From NCBI RefSeq assembly GCF_000471905.2, contig NW_006500279.1, positions 210,211-274,210 of the forward strand: 64,000 nt of DNA. Direction: 5' to 3'. Origin of the DNA: Amborella trichopoda. Its lineage: Eukaryota > Streptophyta > Magnoliopsida > Amborellales > Amborellaceae. Under the pieces are notes generated by a model. That model was not told the origin of the DNA, made no database searches, and saw nothing but the letters and a program-made list of their open reading frames with translations. Positions 1 to 11,512 of the stretch are shown in pieces; positions within the stretch are counted from its first letter, which is position 1; each line of letters starts with the position of its first letter. The position numbers were made by a program, and so were the translations under genes.

Positions 1-765
1 TGGAGCAAAGCATGATCACACTGCCGGAGGTTAAGTTCCCCGATTAGGGGGAGCAAGTCACACATGAGAAATATTGTGCCTATCATCGGAGGGTAAACCA
101 CCCTACTAAACAATGCAACACACTCAAGGACATCATCGAGGCTTTGATCCAAAAAGGTCAGATCAAACTCGAGGACTTAAAGAAAGCATTCGTGATGGTG
201 AAGGCCGCCCATGTAGTGACGATCCAGGATGAGAATGAAGCACCCGGAGTCCTCCGTGCTCTCTTCACTATGATGCTCGAAGAGAACCTCATCACCTCAA
301 AACCCACAAGGCAGCCGAGGCACTTGGCTCGAGGCATCGAGAGCCTCTGATGCCCTTATCATTAGATATGGGGCCATGACGTGAGAGAGTGTTCTGGCTT
401 TCACAGCATCCTCAACGAGAAGATCCAGCAATGCCGAGAATCTTATAACATGACAAACGGGATTTCTCAGCTCATTCCACCAGTGCAAGAGACACCCTTC
501 CCTCCAAATTCTGGCATGATATCTGAGACTCCTCTGAACCCTCGACTTCCCAGCCATGGAGAGTCCACCACGGACCGAGCAAGCTCAAATCCTTGAGTCG
601 CAAAGCTGTTCGTCAAGCTAGTGCACCTCATGGGCCTAACGAGATTGACCAAGCCCCTCCAAGGAGAGTGGGAAGGAGACGAGCACCCAAGGCTGCACGC
701 TGAAGATACATACCTCTCCCTCCAGCCAAGGAAAAGTTCCTCGAGCCACCTTCGCCCTTGCCAAC
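1..765 (+). pseudogene. Gypsy gag 3' fragment (zinc-knuckle-like region)
   Basis: This is the tail of a Ty3/gypsy gag reading frame that enters from outside the window. After translation it shows the block YCAYHRRVNHPT..C..LKDIIEALI (about 75-165), then a glutamine- and arginine-rich stretch, then a second Cys/His block CPYH..GHDVRECSGF (about 350-405). The same order is found in the gag genes at 33.6-33.9 kb and 6.5-7.1 kb. In-frame stops near 45, 348 and 366 show that it is dead. The proline-rich PLPP..EKFLEPPSPLPT segment at about 705-765 corresponds to the linker seen at 7370-7425. The gag sequence stops abruptly there and an LTR begins, so protease and pol are absent. Family assignment is by similarity to the other copies in this window. 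Confidence 0.75.
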
Positions 766-3675
766 TGTTTGAATACATTTTACAGCACCATGAGACCGAT
801 GCGGAGTAAAAGGGAGAAGCTGGTTAATAAAGCCTAACAAACAGTGGAAATTGTGACAGTCTCAAAATGGCCCCAAAACTTTTCAAGATCTTCTTGAGGA
901 TGTCTAAAAGTCTCCTGCCAAGTTTTTTCACATTCTGATATGTCTAAGGCAATGCAGACTACCAAACAATTTCGACAAAAACGGCCTCTAGCACCCTGAA
1001 ATGGACCCCTATAACGACAACCCTATTATTGGTGCATCAAATCACCATAGGACTACCACCATTGGATTTGAAATGGTTGAAAAATTTTAGCTTAAACAGA
1101 CACTCCAGGAAGAAGTTATAGGAAAAATATTGAAACAGGCGAGGCTGCACACTATTCCCATGCGGGCACCCTACAACTAAAGCCATTGATAGGGCAGTCA
1201 TGAACAATAACTTTCGGAGGCCATATCTCCCTCGTCTTGAGTCGGATCATGTGCAAACTTTGCAAATGCATTCGTCTAGTCAAGACAAGAGTTTTGATAT
1301 ATGGAACGCTCCGTGATGACGCCCGAGCATGAAGAAAAGCTAGAGAGAAGTCGCCAATTCGTGAAGGAGTTACAGAAAATTCAGCAGCGACATGCTTCGC
1401 TCAAGTGGCCAAATCACGAGGCTCGCGCATCAGATCGACGCGAGACAACTCCATCATCTGCATAAGGTCCGTGGCTTTTAGTGGCCTGAGCCTCGTACAT
1501 AATGAATGGTCGGATTTCACATACGAGGCCTGAAAGTGACTGTAAATTTCGATGCCAGAATTCAAGATTCTAGCCAAAATTCTAAAGTCACAAAATCCTC
1601 ATCCGGGCACGAAATTGAGTTGTTTGTTGCTACGCGATCGTGACGGCATGTTCAGTGCAATTCATTGAAGAAATCAAAGAAAAGCATCAACACAAAGACG
1701 CACTATCAATCCGAAGATTACAAGATCGATCCAAATTTCAAGATGCATGATCATGGCTCAAAAAGACAATCCATGACTCGAAATTGGTATCAAATCGATC
1801 CCCATGCAAGCCCTACAAGAAAAAAACCATCTCTCAATTAAACAGGCACTGGAGTAACCTCGGATTGTCCATGGAAGGCCACGCAGGTCTTAGGGCAGCC
1901 ACAGGAACTGTTCTGAAATTTCACAAATTGTTAGGAAAGGGGCAAATACGTCATTTTGCACCCTATTTTCTCTTTTTTTTAATTCAATTAAATGTTAATG
2001 TTTAACAATTAGGTTTACTTTTGATTAATCCACCCATGTTTGGGCACTATTCTATAAATACCACTTACTATCATTGTACAAGCATCCTCGTTTAGACTCT
2101 CAAAAATTCCTTTGTGGAAATACAATCTTGCCATTTGCGAGTTGTGTTCTTAAGAGAGAGAAAGGAGAGAGAAATTTTGAGACGGTACTCTTAAGCTAAG
2201 GTAAATATTTCTCTCCCTTCTTTTCTTTCTTTCCTCTTCCCTCTCTTATCTTTCGACTGCATTCTTTTCAGAGGCCATGCACGGCAGTGGCAGTGTCGTG
2301 CATGCCTCTGCCCTTCCTCTCCTTTTGAGGTATCGCAGGTCACGCATGGCGATGGTAGCGCTATGCATGAACTCCTTCCTCCTCCCTTTTCATTTGCTTC
2401 TGTTGCTTAGTGAGGCTCGCAGATGGTGTTGCCCATCGCCTTATGCATTGGAGTTCTCAATGCGTCTGTGAGAAGCATAGACGACGAAACCTATTGCCGC
2501 CTGCAGGGTTCTCCCCTTGTTACGTGCCTTTCACTGATAGCGATCCCTATCGCCATCCTCAAAGTGTCACAGTAATACCTATCTCCATGTGAATGCTCCT
2601 CTCCCGCTCCTAGTGCACTTCGCAGTCAGCGATCCCTATCGCCATCTGCGAGCAACCCTCACGCGCTCGATAGCTATCACCGTCCGCGAGCACTTCCCTT
2701 GCCACCCACGCCTATCACCGTGCACCTCACGAGAGGTGATCACCACGTGACCGATGAGTAGTTATCACCGTACACCTCGCTAGAAGCTATCGCCGTCCAT
2801 AAGGGATGCGCTGCCTTCTCGCTTTGCCAACGGTTATGCTCATCGCCGTTCGTGGATTATCTTGTGTCCCATGTCTAGCGCTGTGTGCTCCATGGGAAGT
2901 CTTTGCCGTGAGTTGTGCCAGACGCCATCACCGTGAGTCACGTCAGAAGCCATCGTCGTGAGTCACGTCAGTAGCCATTGCCTTATGGGAGGGAGGCGAT
3001 GTCTTCTCACAGCGCCAGCAGTGAGACTAACTTTTGCTGGGACCCTCGTCAACCACCGTCTTGCTCTCTCTCTCTCTCTCTCCACATCCTCCTCTTCTCT
3101 CTTCTCTTCTTCTCACTTGAATGAGGGTCGACTCAGCCTAATATCGCTTTAGTGGTCCGACCAATGAGTAGTATTGCTGTCGTGCTGATCTCGAGTATCA
3201 TGCATGTCTTGTTACCACCCCAAGCCGATCACTTTCCAGTTATCATGCTGGTCTCGCCCCTCTATCAATTTTCTTTCTCTTTTCTATTGCTTTTTGAGTA
3301 TTCCATTTTATCCCACCTTTCATACAAAGATACATTATCCTAAGATAAGGGTGGGACCTTTTGGCCTACTTGTCTTGAAAATTAACCATGCTAGTGTTGT
3401 GCAGAAAACAAGGTGAATACAGGTAAAGGGAGGTGAATTCAAACCAGTTGAAGCAACTGGGGGGATTTTTTTGTGATTTAAGAGGGTACCCACACGAGCC
3501 AGCCCGAGTAAGTCCCGAACCCATCTAAAATTCTTCTCTCATCGGTTGGTATACTTGCCCTTGCTCTTGAGCAAGGTTCCCAAGATAGTGATCTCAAATC
3601 TTGGGTTCCCTGAAACTTGAGATACGTACTGCCAGATCATCTAGATCTGGAGGGCGAGATCGAGGCACCTAACCA
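766..3675 (+). repeat. LTR of gypsy element A (about 2.9 kb)
   Basis: This long terminal repeat is recognised by alignment with two other copies (42701-45774 and 48856-52559). Homology starts at TGTTTGAATACATTTTACAG and runs through a shared U3 (for example the block around 1765-1805). It then passes a TATA box, a pyrimidine-rich zone with clustered short repeats (2200-3130), and a conserved 3' end with AAGGGAGGTGA, a GGGGGG run and CAGCCCGAGTAAGTCC. It ends just before a primer-binding site. The exact 3' boundary is uncertain; the CA at 3674-3675 followed by a three-base spacer is the best guess. It contains no credible protein gene. Confidence 0.8.
2053..2060 (+). promoter_or_regulatory. 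Putative TATA box of LTR A
   Basis: TATAAATA lies in the same relative place as the TATA-like motifs in the other two long LTRs (43973 and 50149), downstream of a conserved TTGGGTG-like block and upstream of the pyrimidine-rich zone. It is the likely core promoter of the retroelement. Transcription is inferred, not shown. Confidence 0.5.
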
Positions 3676-3678
3676 GCT

Positions 3679-3697
3679 TGGCAACTCCACTGGGGAC
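3679..3697 (+). other. Primer-binding site of element A
   Basis: TGGCAACTCCACTGGGGAC follows the LTR by three bases. It differs by one base from the perfect form at 52563 and starts with TGG, the complement of a tRNA CCA end. This PBS type is known from Tat/Ogre-like plant gypsy elements, where an arginine tRNA is the reported primer. I could not check the tRNA identity here. Confidence 0.75.
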
Positions 3698-4699
3698 TTA
3701 TTACCCCTTTGACGGTTCGCTCTTGTTTGACCAGTCTCTTTTTTTTTTTTCTGCATCGCACTTCATGGCATCAAGGTTGTTCAACCCCTTTATTCTAGTA
3801 GGGGATTTTCTCATCCCTTCACTCGTGATTTCCCCAGGGAAGCTAGCCTCTCAGGTTTCACGTCCTACACTCCTACTGAGTTGAGACTCGCAGTTTGTCT
3901 CCTAGGTTTTCTCCTAGATGGGTGCGAGAAGGGACTTCAAGGTCCCTAACTCCTCACTCACTAGCCTAGGTGGATCCTCCACTAAGGCTCCTTGCATTGA
4001 TAGCACCTCTTCTATCGCACACTGTATGCATCCTGCTATTGACAGAACCTCTAACAGTCATACTACTGAGGTACGCCGAAAGGCTGCCATTTGTCCTTTC
4101 ATGAAAGGCAAGCAAGTTGTCATCGCTTATGAGGGTCGCCGCAAGGCCACCCCCCAAATTTCTTTACTATCCCAAACCTCTACACCTAGAGGCTCAGCAC
4201 ACAGAAGCAGAGACCCTGTGGCCTCCACCTCTCACACACACTCAAAGGCTCATGGTTCATCCGTCAAAGCCACACCTCGAAGCAACGCTCGCATTGTCCT
4301 AAGCTCGTGTCTGGGGCCAGGCCTCCTCGAGCCAAACCTTGAGCATGCCATGCATTCGCATCCCACAGCTCGGGGCAGCACCGGCCTTGCGTAAGCTCAA
4401 GCACATGAGGGCCAATCACTTTGCCCCCACTCCAAACACACGCAGCTGCACCCTGTGAGAGATAGGCCCTTACTTGATCCCTCACAGACACAAGCTCGTA
4501 GGCTTTAGCCTCACAAGGCTGAGCCAGCAAACCAAGCCCGGATTGACCCCCAAGTCACCTGGAATGTTAACTCTAAGCGTGCACATGCACCGAGCTTGCA
4601 GGTTCATGTACAACCCCAACTCAGGCAAAATCTTGAGTCAACTCTCTCTGTCGTTCTCCCTTCGTCAGGTCACCACCTAGGACCTGGTACTCGAAGGCC
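3698..4699 (+). other. Leader region of element A
   Basis: This stretch joins the PBS to gag. An open frame at 3918-4394 (158 codons, rich in Ser, Thr, His and Pro) is homologous at DNA level to leader stretches at about 31.1-31.5 kb and 46.1-46.5 kb and to the amplified leader at 52.9-55.5 kb, where the frame is broken. Because the frame is not kept among copies, I treat it as untranslated leader rather than a gene. Ogre-type elements are known for an extra ORF before gag, so a decayed ORF1 remains possible. Confidence 0.5.
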
Positions 4700-7678
4700 T
4701 TCCCTAAGAGGACCATCTTGAGTCAGCCTCCCCAACTTAGGTATACACCTGCCCCCCACAAGGGAACTCGAGGCAAGGGTCTAATGGCAGACACAAGTCT
4801 ACAGCCTCCCAAGCAGTGGCCCAGAATGCCTCCCGTCTTCATACCCCACTCTCTGCCTCAGTTGATGGACACAACTCTCATGTACTCTAGAAAGACGGGG
4901 CAATCCAGATCCCAGGTCCAATTCTGGACTGAGGTCTATTGCAGTCTGAGGACCAAGCACAAGAAAGGCCTGCAGCTCCTGACCAAAGAAGCCTAAAAGG
5001 CAGTAGAGGTTGCCACCTCTGATAACCTCCTATCTTACAATCCCTTTTCCCCTCTCCGGCTTCAGAAGCTTGAAACAGAAGCCCAAGAGTTCTGCTTAGT
5101 GGTGACCGCCACAAGGGAAGACCAGGCTACTAAGAAGGCACTGTCCCAAGACCGTCAAGAACCAGTTCTCATGTGGTCAGCTTACAAGACCCAAGTTCAA
5201 TCGGGGCATGCTGAACCCCTATGGACCGACCTTCCATGGACAACTCGCCAACCTTGACAATCCACCACTTCACCTAGCTCTGACCCTCCCGGAGAAACGG
5301 TCAGCATCATGGTGATCGATGACCAGTCCGATGCCCAGGAAGAGCGTATGAGTAAATTCGAGGCACTGGTGCATTCCATCCTTGAGAAGATGGATCTCTT
5401 AGAAGCAGCACATTCTCCTTCTTCTTTGACTAATTCCCCACCTACTGAGGATACTGCTCCCAAACAAGCTCCTACACCAGCCGCATAAGACAGCTCGGCT
5501 CCTCCCACAGTTTCTCAGGCCAACATAGATGCCACAGTGACCCATAGACTCAAAAGCGAGGTCCCAGGCATGCAAGGGGCACCGCTTTGTCAAAATTCAT
5601 ACCCCTCGTACATTGATCAGGTGTCATTTCCCTCAAACTATCAAAAAGGAAGTTGCCAGTGTTCAATGGTACTACGCTGCCCCAACAACGCATCACCCAC
5701 TTTCAAGCAGCTTGCCGAGAAACAAGAACTGACGATCGACTCCTTCTTCGTTAGTTCGTCGACGAGGGGCTAGCCTTCCAATGGTACCCTCGATTGCGCC
5801 CAAACTCGGTGCACACATGGTGGGAAATGGAAAAGTTGTTTTACCAGTGTTTCTATGAATTTCAGAGGAACGTAGAAACCATTGAGCTCCTTACCCTGAC
5901 TCAAGACCCTGGGGTGCCTGTGGATAAGTTCATCGCCTGATGGAGAGAATTAGCAACCTATCACGCCAACCCCATGACCAAAAGGGAGGTAGTTCAGACC
6001 TGTATAAGGAATATGCTTTCAGGGATCACTCTGCATGTGGAGGCTTCCAAGCTAACCTCCATGTCAGAACTCATCTCTAAAGCAGTCTGCATAGAAGGTC
6101 TGTCGAAACACCATGTTGGGTCTCGACAACAGTCCTCCAATTCGAGAAACGGTCGGGGCAATGTTAACTCCCGCTCCCACAATTGAGGCAATCAAAAAGG
6201 GGTGATCAGTGTGGCAGTCATTATCACAGATACCAAGAAAGCCACCTCTCGAACTTTGGTTCTCTCCACAATGGAGCCATAGGGAGCGCAGCCATCCTAT
6301 AACAGGGTCCTGCCCCCGAAGAATCTAAATCGAAACAACTACTGGATTGAACATCAGAATGAGGTGTACCCCTTTGAGAAGGAGTGAGTCCCTACGTTGC
6401 TTTGATTACTGTTAGAACAGAATATGATACGAGTGCCGGAGGTCAAGTCCCCAGAGCAGCTTGGACAGGAAACGCATGAGAAGTATTGCGTCTATCATAG
6501 GAGAGTAGGCCACTCGACTCAAGAATGTTATACACTCAAGGACCCCTCATTAACAAGGGCCAAATAAACTCGAAGAGTTAAAAAGAGCATTCGGGGAGGA
6601 TGACAAAGCGCCTACCATCCTCCACACGATTTTCTCTGTGATGCTTAAAGAAGCCCTCATCACTCCCAAGGCGGCAAGACAGGCCAGGTTCCTGCCTCCA
6701 AGAACCGCAAACGGCTGGTGCTCTTATCATTTGATAAGGGGTCACGATCTGAGTGAATGCACCGGCTTCCATGAAATCTTGGTAAAGAAGTTGCAGCAGT
6801 GCCAAGAAGTTCAAAGTAGCCTCGAAGCACGTCCTCCGATCCCTACTCCACCAGTGCAAGGCGATCTTCAGATGCAAGTCCAAGAGAATGTTAAGCTTGA
6901 TCCTCTCCAAGATCTCTTCGAGGCAATGCTCCAACAAGGTCTCATCACTCCGAAGCCCTCCAGGCAACCCAGGCGTCTTGCCCAGGGTACTGAAAGCCTT
7001 TGGTGTCCATACCACCAGGTGCGAGGCCACGAACTGTGCGAATGTTCTGGCTTCAAAGCTATAGTCACGGAGAAGGTTCAGCAAGGCCATATTACTTGTG
7101 CCATCCTCCCAGAGCACTTTCAAGTCACCACTCCTAACCAGGAACGAGTTCTGCTACAAGGCCCTTGCCAGGATACTCAGGCAGGCCCTTCTAAGCCCTC
7201 AACTTCTCAAGCATGGGAGGTCTATCATGGGTGAAGCAGGCTCAAGTCCTTAAGACGTGAGGCAGTCTGCCAAGCCAGGTCCACTCACCATCCTGATAGA
7301 ATGGATAATGTGGCCCCTAAAAGGTCCAGAAGAGGACGAGCACCCAGATCGGCTCACCATAAGAACTGTATTCCTCTCCCTCCAATAGAGAAGGAACTTC
7401 TTAGGCCCTTACCTCCATTGCCCACTTTGCAAGACTTCATTTCAGTAACAGTTGGCTTTATCTCATCATCCAATCAAGAGGATGTCCCTGAGTCATCAAC
7501 TACTCATGATGCATCCAATGCGAGTGATGACATTAAAAGCATCCCCCAATGGTCGGAGCCAGGGCACCTGCAAACGTCAAATTCTGGTGATGATGTAAAA
7601 AGCTCCCCAGAATCTAACCATGTTTCTCCTTCTTCTCCTCTGTCCCCTTCCATTTCTTCCATAAGTGCAGCTCAATGA
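4700..7678 (+). pseudogene. Gag polyprotein pseudogene, element A
   Basis: This would encode the capsid/nucleocapsid precursor that packages the element RNA in cytoplasmic particles. A long N-terminal arm begins near 4718. The retrotransposon gag domain starts at YPSYIDQVSFPSNY (about 5600) and continues in shifted frames to the block TSMSELISKAV (about 6058-6092). A Cys/His block YCVYHRRVGHST follows at about 6484. Two further, tandemly duplicated modules each end in WC.YH..RGH.L.EC.GF (about 6715-6775 and 7000-7060). The tail is proline/serine rich with the repeated word GDDVKS (to 7678). Frameshifts and stops occur throughout (for example 5772, 5938, 6184). Other copies of this gag have a single C-terminal module, so the doubling is specific to this copy. 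Confidence 0.8.
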
Positions 7679-8189
7679 TGCCCAAACTTCGACGCTCTGA
7701 ACAAGGAGCTCGAAGACACCAACCTCAGCAGGGCACAGCGGGAGCGCCTAAGAGAGATGCTTGCTCAATCAGCTGGCTTCCCAATAGTCATTGACACCTT
7801 GGTGGCCCAAACCGAGTCTAAACCATCTTCAAGTTCCCATACCCATGAAGCCAGCCACATGATTCATATTCATGAAGTATCACCCAGCTTAGGGAAAGTA
7901 CTGAGCAACCCATAGTACGACATTACAGACCCCATGCTTCAAGTTGACCCTCTCATTGTCTGGTCCATTCAAGAGCCGAAGATCACCCCTCGCGTCGGAG
8001 ACCCTCTTAGAAGCCAAAATGTCAGGATCATGGGTCTCATCATTAGAAATTGATGAAAAGCACCCTGAATCTCCTGACAAAGAGTTGCAAGAAGCTCCAG
8101 AAGAACGGAAGAGGGAGGTCAGGCCACAACCGACGAGCTCAAGAAATAAACTTAGGGGATGAGGTTGATTTGAGACCGACTTTTCATCT
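7679..8189 (+). other. Degenerate gag-pol junction, protease not recognisable
   Basis: Translation gives fragments such as FDALNKELE..NLSRAQRERLREMLA, matching the corresponding place in element D (about 34610-34700). It then passes into the lead-in of reverse transcriptase within about 300 bases. In element D the same interval holds more than 1.3 kb with a protease. Here that part seems deleted, with the junction somewhere around 7920-8060. No Asp-Gly protease motif was found. Confidence 0.55.
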
Positions 8190-9191
8190 CTGCAAAGATG
8201 TCCCTGGAAGAGAAATAAATTCATACTTCCCTCCTACGAGAAAATCGTGATGTCTTCGCCTGGCATTACCATGACATGCCTGGTCTAGATCCTGAGGTAG
8301 CTGTCCGCCGTCTCGGCATTGATTCCTCCATCAAGCCTATAAAACAGAAGTCCAGGTGGTTCAAACCTGATCTCGAGATGCAGATTGATGCTGAGGTGAA
8401 CAAACTTAGAACAGTTGGATTCATACGAGAAGTCAAATACCCAAAATGGCTGGCAAATGTTGTCCCATTCAAAAAAAAGAATGTCAAATCAGGGTTTGTA
8501 TTGACTTTCGCGACTTGAATACCACCTGCCCCAAAGATGATTTCCCGCTACCACTTACCGAGATGCTCATCGACTCCATGGCCCACTACCAGATATTCTC
8601 CTTCGTGGATGGTTATTCTGGTTATAATCAGATCAGAATGGCCCTAGAAGATAAAAAGTCTACCGCATTCTTGACCCAAAAAGGTGTTTTTTGCTACACC
8701 ATGATTCCCTTTAGATTAAAGAATGCCGGTGCCACGTACCAGCGAGCTATGATGATTATCTTCAAAGATATGATGCACAAGGAGGTCGAGTTCTATGGAT
8801 GACCTAGTGGTGAAGTTTGAAGCTAAGGATTCTCACATGAAAGATCTTGAAAAGGTATTTGACCGGCTCTGACATCACCAACTCAAGATGAATCCCTTGA
8901 AATGCACCTTTGATGTACAATTAGGAAAATTCTTGAGGTTTATTGTGAGGTACCGAGGATTGGAGATTGAGCCAATCAAAATCAAGGTGATCTAGGACAT
9001 AACACCACCACCTACAACTCTGCGAGAGCACCGATCCCTTCAAGGACAACTGGCCTACATTCGAACCTTTAGGGACGATGCAAGACCTTTTCCCATCTCT
9101 TGAAGAAAGGCACCCCCTTCATCTGAGATGAGGTGTGTCAAGCTGCACTTGATGACATCAAGCGGTACTTGCTGAACCCTCTAGTACTCTG
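8190..9191 (+). pseudogene. Reverse transcriptase pseudogene, element A
   Basis: This is a Ty3/gypsy reverse transcriptase, which copies element RNA into DNA. Visible motifs are FAWHYHDMPGLDP (about 8255), GFIREVKYPKWLANVV (about 8418), RVCIDFRDLN..CPKDDFPLP (about 8490-8550), FSFVDGYSGYNQI with the first catalytic aspartate (about 8600-8635), and KNAGATYQRAM (about 8722). The second catalytic box, Tyr-x-Asp-Asp, is hit by a two-base deletion at about 8794-8804 that shifts the frame. Downstream thumb/connection sequence (HHQLKMNP..C.F, about 8875-8920) continues in other frames with stops. The frame also shifts near 8475-8510. The copy cannot make an active enzyme. Confidence 0.88.
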
Positions 9192-10308
9192 GTGTTAGGA
9201 AAACCTCTTATCCTCTATGAGACCCCTCTGAACAATGCACTCGGGGCACTCCTAGCACAAAACAACGATGAGGGAAAAGAGACAACACTATATTATCTCA
9301 ACCGCAGGATGCAATGGGTCGAGAAGAATTACCCTCCCATGGAAAAGATGTGCCTAGCCTTGATTTTTGCAGTACAAATGCTTTGCCATTACTTGCTTGG
9401 TCACCAAGTCAGGCTGATCTCAAGAGCAGACCCGGTCAAGTTCCTTATGACCCGGTCGTGCTTGTCAGGACGCTTGGACAAATGGGCATTATTGTTGATG
9501 GACTTTGACATCACGCATGTACTAAAGGAAGTTGTCAAAGGACAAGCCCTAGTAGACTTCCTCGCAGCTCACCCAGTCCCTTCAGAGTCTCCCTTGTCAA
9601 GTGATCTCCCAGATGAAGAAGTTTTTTGTGCAATGCTAACAAGGCCATGGGAGACATATTTCAACAGAGCATTCCAATCTGATAAAGGGGGGGTCGAAGT
9701 TGTGTTCCTGACTCCTGACGGTGGAATGATCCCTCTATCCTTCTCGCTTGCAGAAGCATTTTCTCATGATGAAGCTGAATATCAAGCCCTTATAATCGGG
9801 TTGGAGATTGCCCAAGGGCTAGACCTAGAGTAGCTGAACATCTTCAGTGACTCTGATCTTGTTATTCGGCTGCTTAAGGGAATTTACGTTGTAAGAAAGG
9901 ATACTCTTAAGCCTTATCACGATACGACCAAGTCTTACATGGCCCAGTTTGACGATTTCTCCCTGAGTCATGTCCCTAGAAGACTGAACTCACTGGTCGA
10001 TGCACTAGCAAAATTCGGGGCCACTATTCAATTGTCTTCACCTAGGCCCACACCTGTTTGGGTGACTAAATGGAGACATGTCGACTTGCGAACCGAAGTT
10101 GATGTAGACGAAGAGAGAGATGCCTTCCCCGAATGCCCACCATATCCATTTGGAATGCTCCTTGCAGCCAAGAATGTCATCAAGGCAGAGCACGAAATAT
10201 CACAAGGAAAAGAATCCAAGATGAAGAGGAGGGAGCCAGAATTTTTGACCGGTTGTGAACAGAGGTTGAACAAATTGAAGACTGGAGGGAACTTATCAGG
10301 AACTTCAT
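9192..10308 (+). pseudogene. Dual RNase H region, element A (RT-linked plus archaeal-type)
   Basis: The first domain (about residues 1-90 of the 9192 frame) is the RNase H that follows gypsy RT: KPLILYETPLNNALGALLAQ, then LYYLNRRM and EKMCLALIFA. The second domain starts at about residue 153 (WETYFNRAFQ) and continues with HDEAEYQALIIGLEIA, FSDSDLVIRLL and LNSLVDALAKFGA after a stop at 9834. This is the additional archaeal-type RNase H known from the plant Tat lineage. Three of its four acidic catalytic positions are seen: Glu in HDEAE, Asp in SDSD, Asp in LVDAL. The first, usually Asp in an FDGA-like motif, is Asn158 here (codon 9663-9665). The domain pair is the best evidence for lineage placement. 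Confidence 0.85.
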
Positions 10309-11512
10309 AAAGCATGGGAGGTTACCTGAAGATCGGGTAGAACGCAACGGTATATGACAGATGTATAGCAAGTATACCCTTCTCGATGGGGATATTCTAT
10401 TTCACCGATCATTTGATAGAATTCTCCTCAGATGTGTCGATGCACAAGAGGCAAATAAAGTATTGGAGGAAGGGCATTCAGGTATTTGTGGGCTGCATCA
10501 ATCTTGCCCTAAACTCTATGAGCACAAACACAGGCTCAGTATTATTGGCCTTCAATGGTAGCTGATGGCCAAAACTATGCTAAAAGATGTCAAGTGTGCC
10601 TAATGCACTCAAGCCTCTAGAGCCCCTCCATTCTACTGTGCCATCATGGCCCTTTGCCCAGTGGGGTATGGACACTGTAGGGCCTATTGACCCTTCTGCC
10701 TTGGGTCACACCTTCATCTTAGCTGCGACAGACTACTTTGCTAAGTGGGTTGATGCGATCCCTCTCAAGCAGGTTCTTGGGACCACGGTGGCCAATTTCG
10801 TGTGTCACCATATCATATACCTATTAAAAGTTCTGGACTAGATAATTTTTTATAACGGCCATCAATTCATAAGCCATCATATTGATCGCCTCGTTAACCA
10901 GTTTGGTTTTGAGTGGAAGTACTCAACCATGTACCACCCTTGAGCGGGGTTAGCTGAGGCATTCAATAATACCATGTGCGAGTTGCTCTGGAAGTCAGTC
11001 TCAAAGTTAAGAAAGAACTGGCATGAAAAACTACATGAAGCTCTATATGCCTACCGCACTACTAATCAGAATGCTACATACTTTACTCCCTATTCCTTGG
11101 TCTATGGAGATGAGGCAGTCTTACCCCTCAAGGTTCAATTGCCCTCTCTCCATGTCGCCATACAACAGGGACTGACTAAAGACAAGAGGGTCAAGCTTCA
11201 TTATCAAGAGTTAGATGCCCTGGATGAAAATAGGTTGGAAGCTCAGCAGAGAGCCTTTGATAAATCAATCAAGGAAGAATGAAGAGAGCCTTTGATAAAT
11301 CTGTCGGGATTCACTCATTCATCCGTGGGAACCTAGTTCTAGCAGTCAGGAGACCAATTGTCATGCATAGACGTTGCAAGGGAAAGTTCGAGCCCAAGTG
11401 GGAAGGTCCCTTCATAATCTTGCTAAATGGGGCCTATATACTGGTAAACTCAGAAGGGGTGTTTACAGTGCAAAATCGAAGCGATCTGTGAATGTAGATC
11501 AGTTTGATCTGA
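10309..11512 (+). pseudogene. Integrase pseudogene, element A
   Basis: This would insert the DNA copy into chromosomes. The N-terminal zinc-binding region starts around 10361 (SFDRILLRCVD..EA.KVLEEGHSGICGLHQS) but degrades after 10560, and its CxxC half is not intact. The core contains WPFAQWGMDTVGPI (first Asp, about 10670) and GLAEAFN with the catalytic Glu (about 10950). The second Asp is replaced: the DNG motif reads YNG (TAT at 10851-10853). The C-terminal part has HEALYAYRTT, YSLVYGDEAVLP (about 11090-11130), and a chromatin-proximal tail FEPKWEGPFIILLNGAYILVN (about 11390-11450), ending near 11512. A 35-base duplication at 11249-11318 breaks the frame. Stops lie at 10559, 10839 and 10940. 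Confidence 0.85.

Noticed and set aside
3679..3697. tRNA gene
   Set aside because: Only the complement of a tRNA 3' end is present, next to an LTR; no cloverleaf surrounds it. No tRNA or rRNA gene was found in the window by eye.
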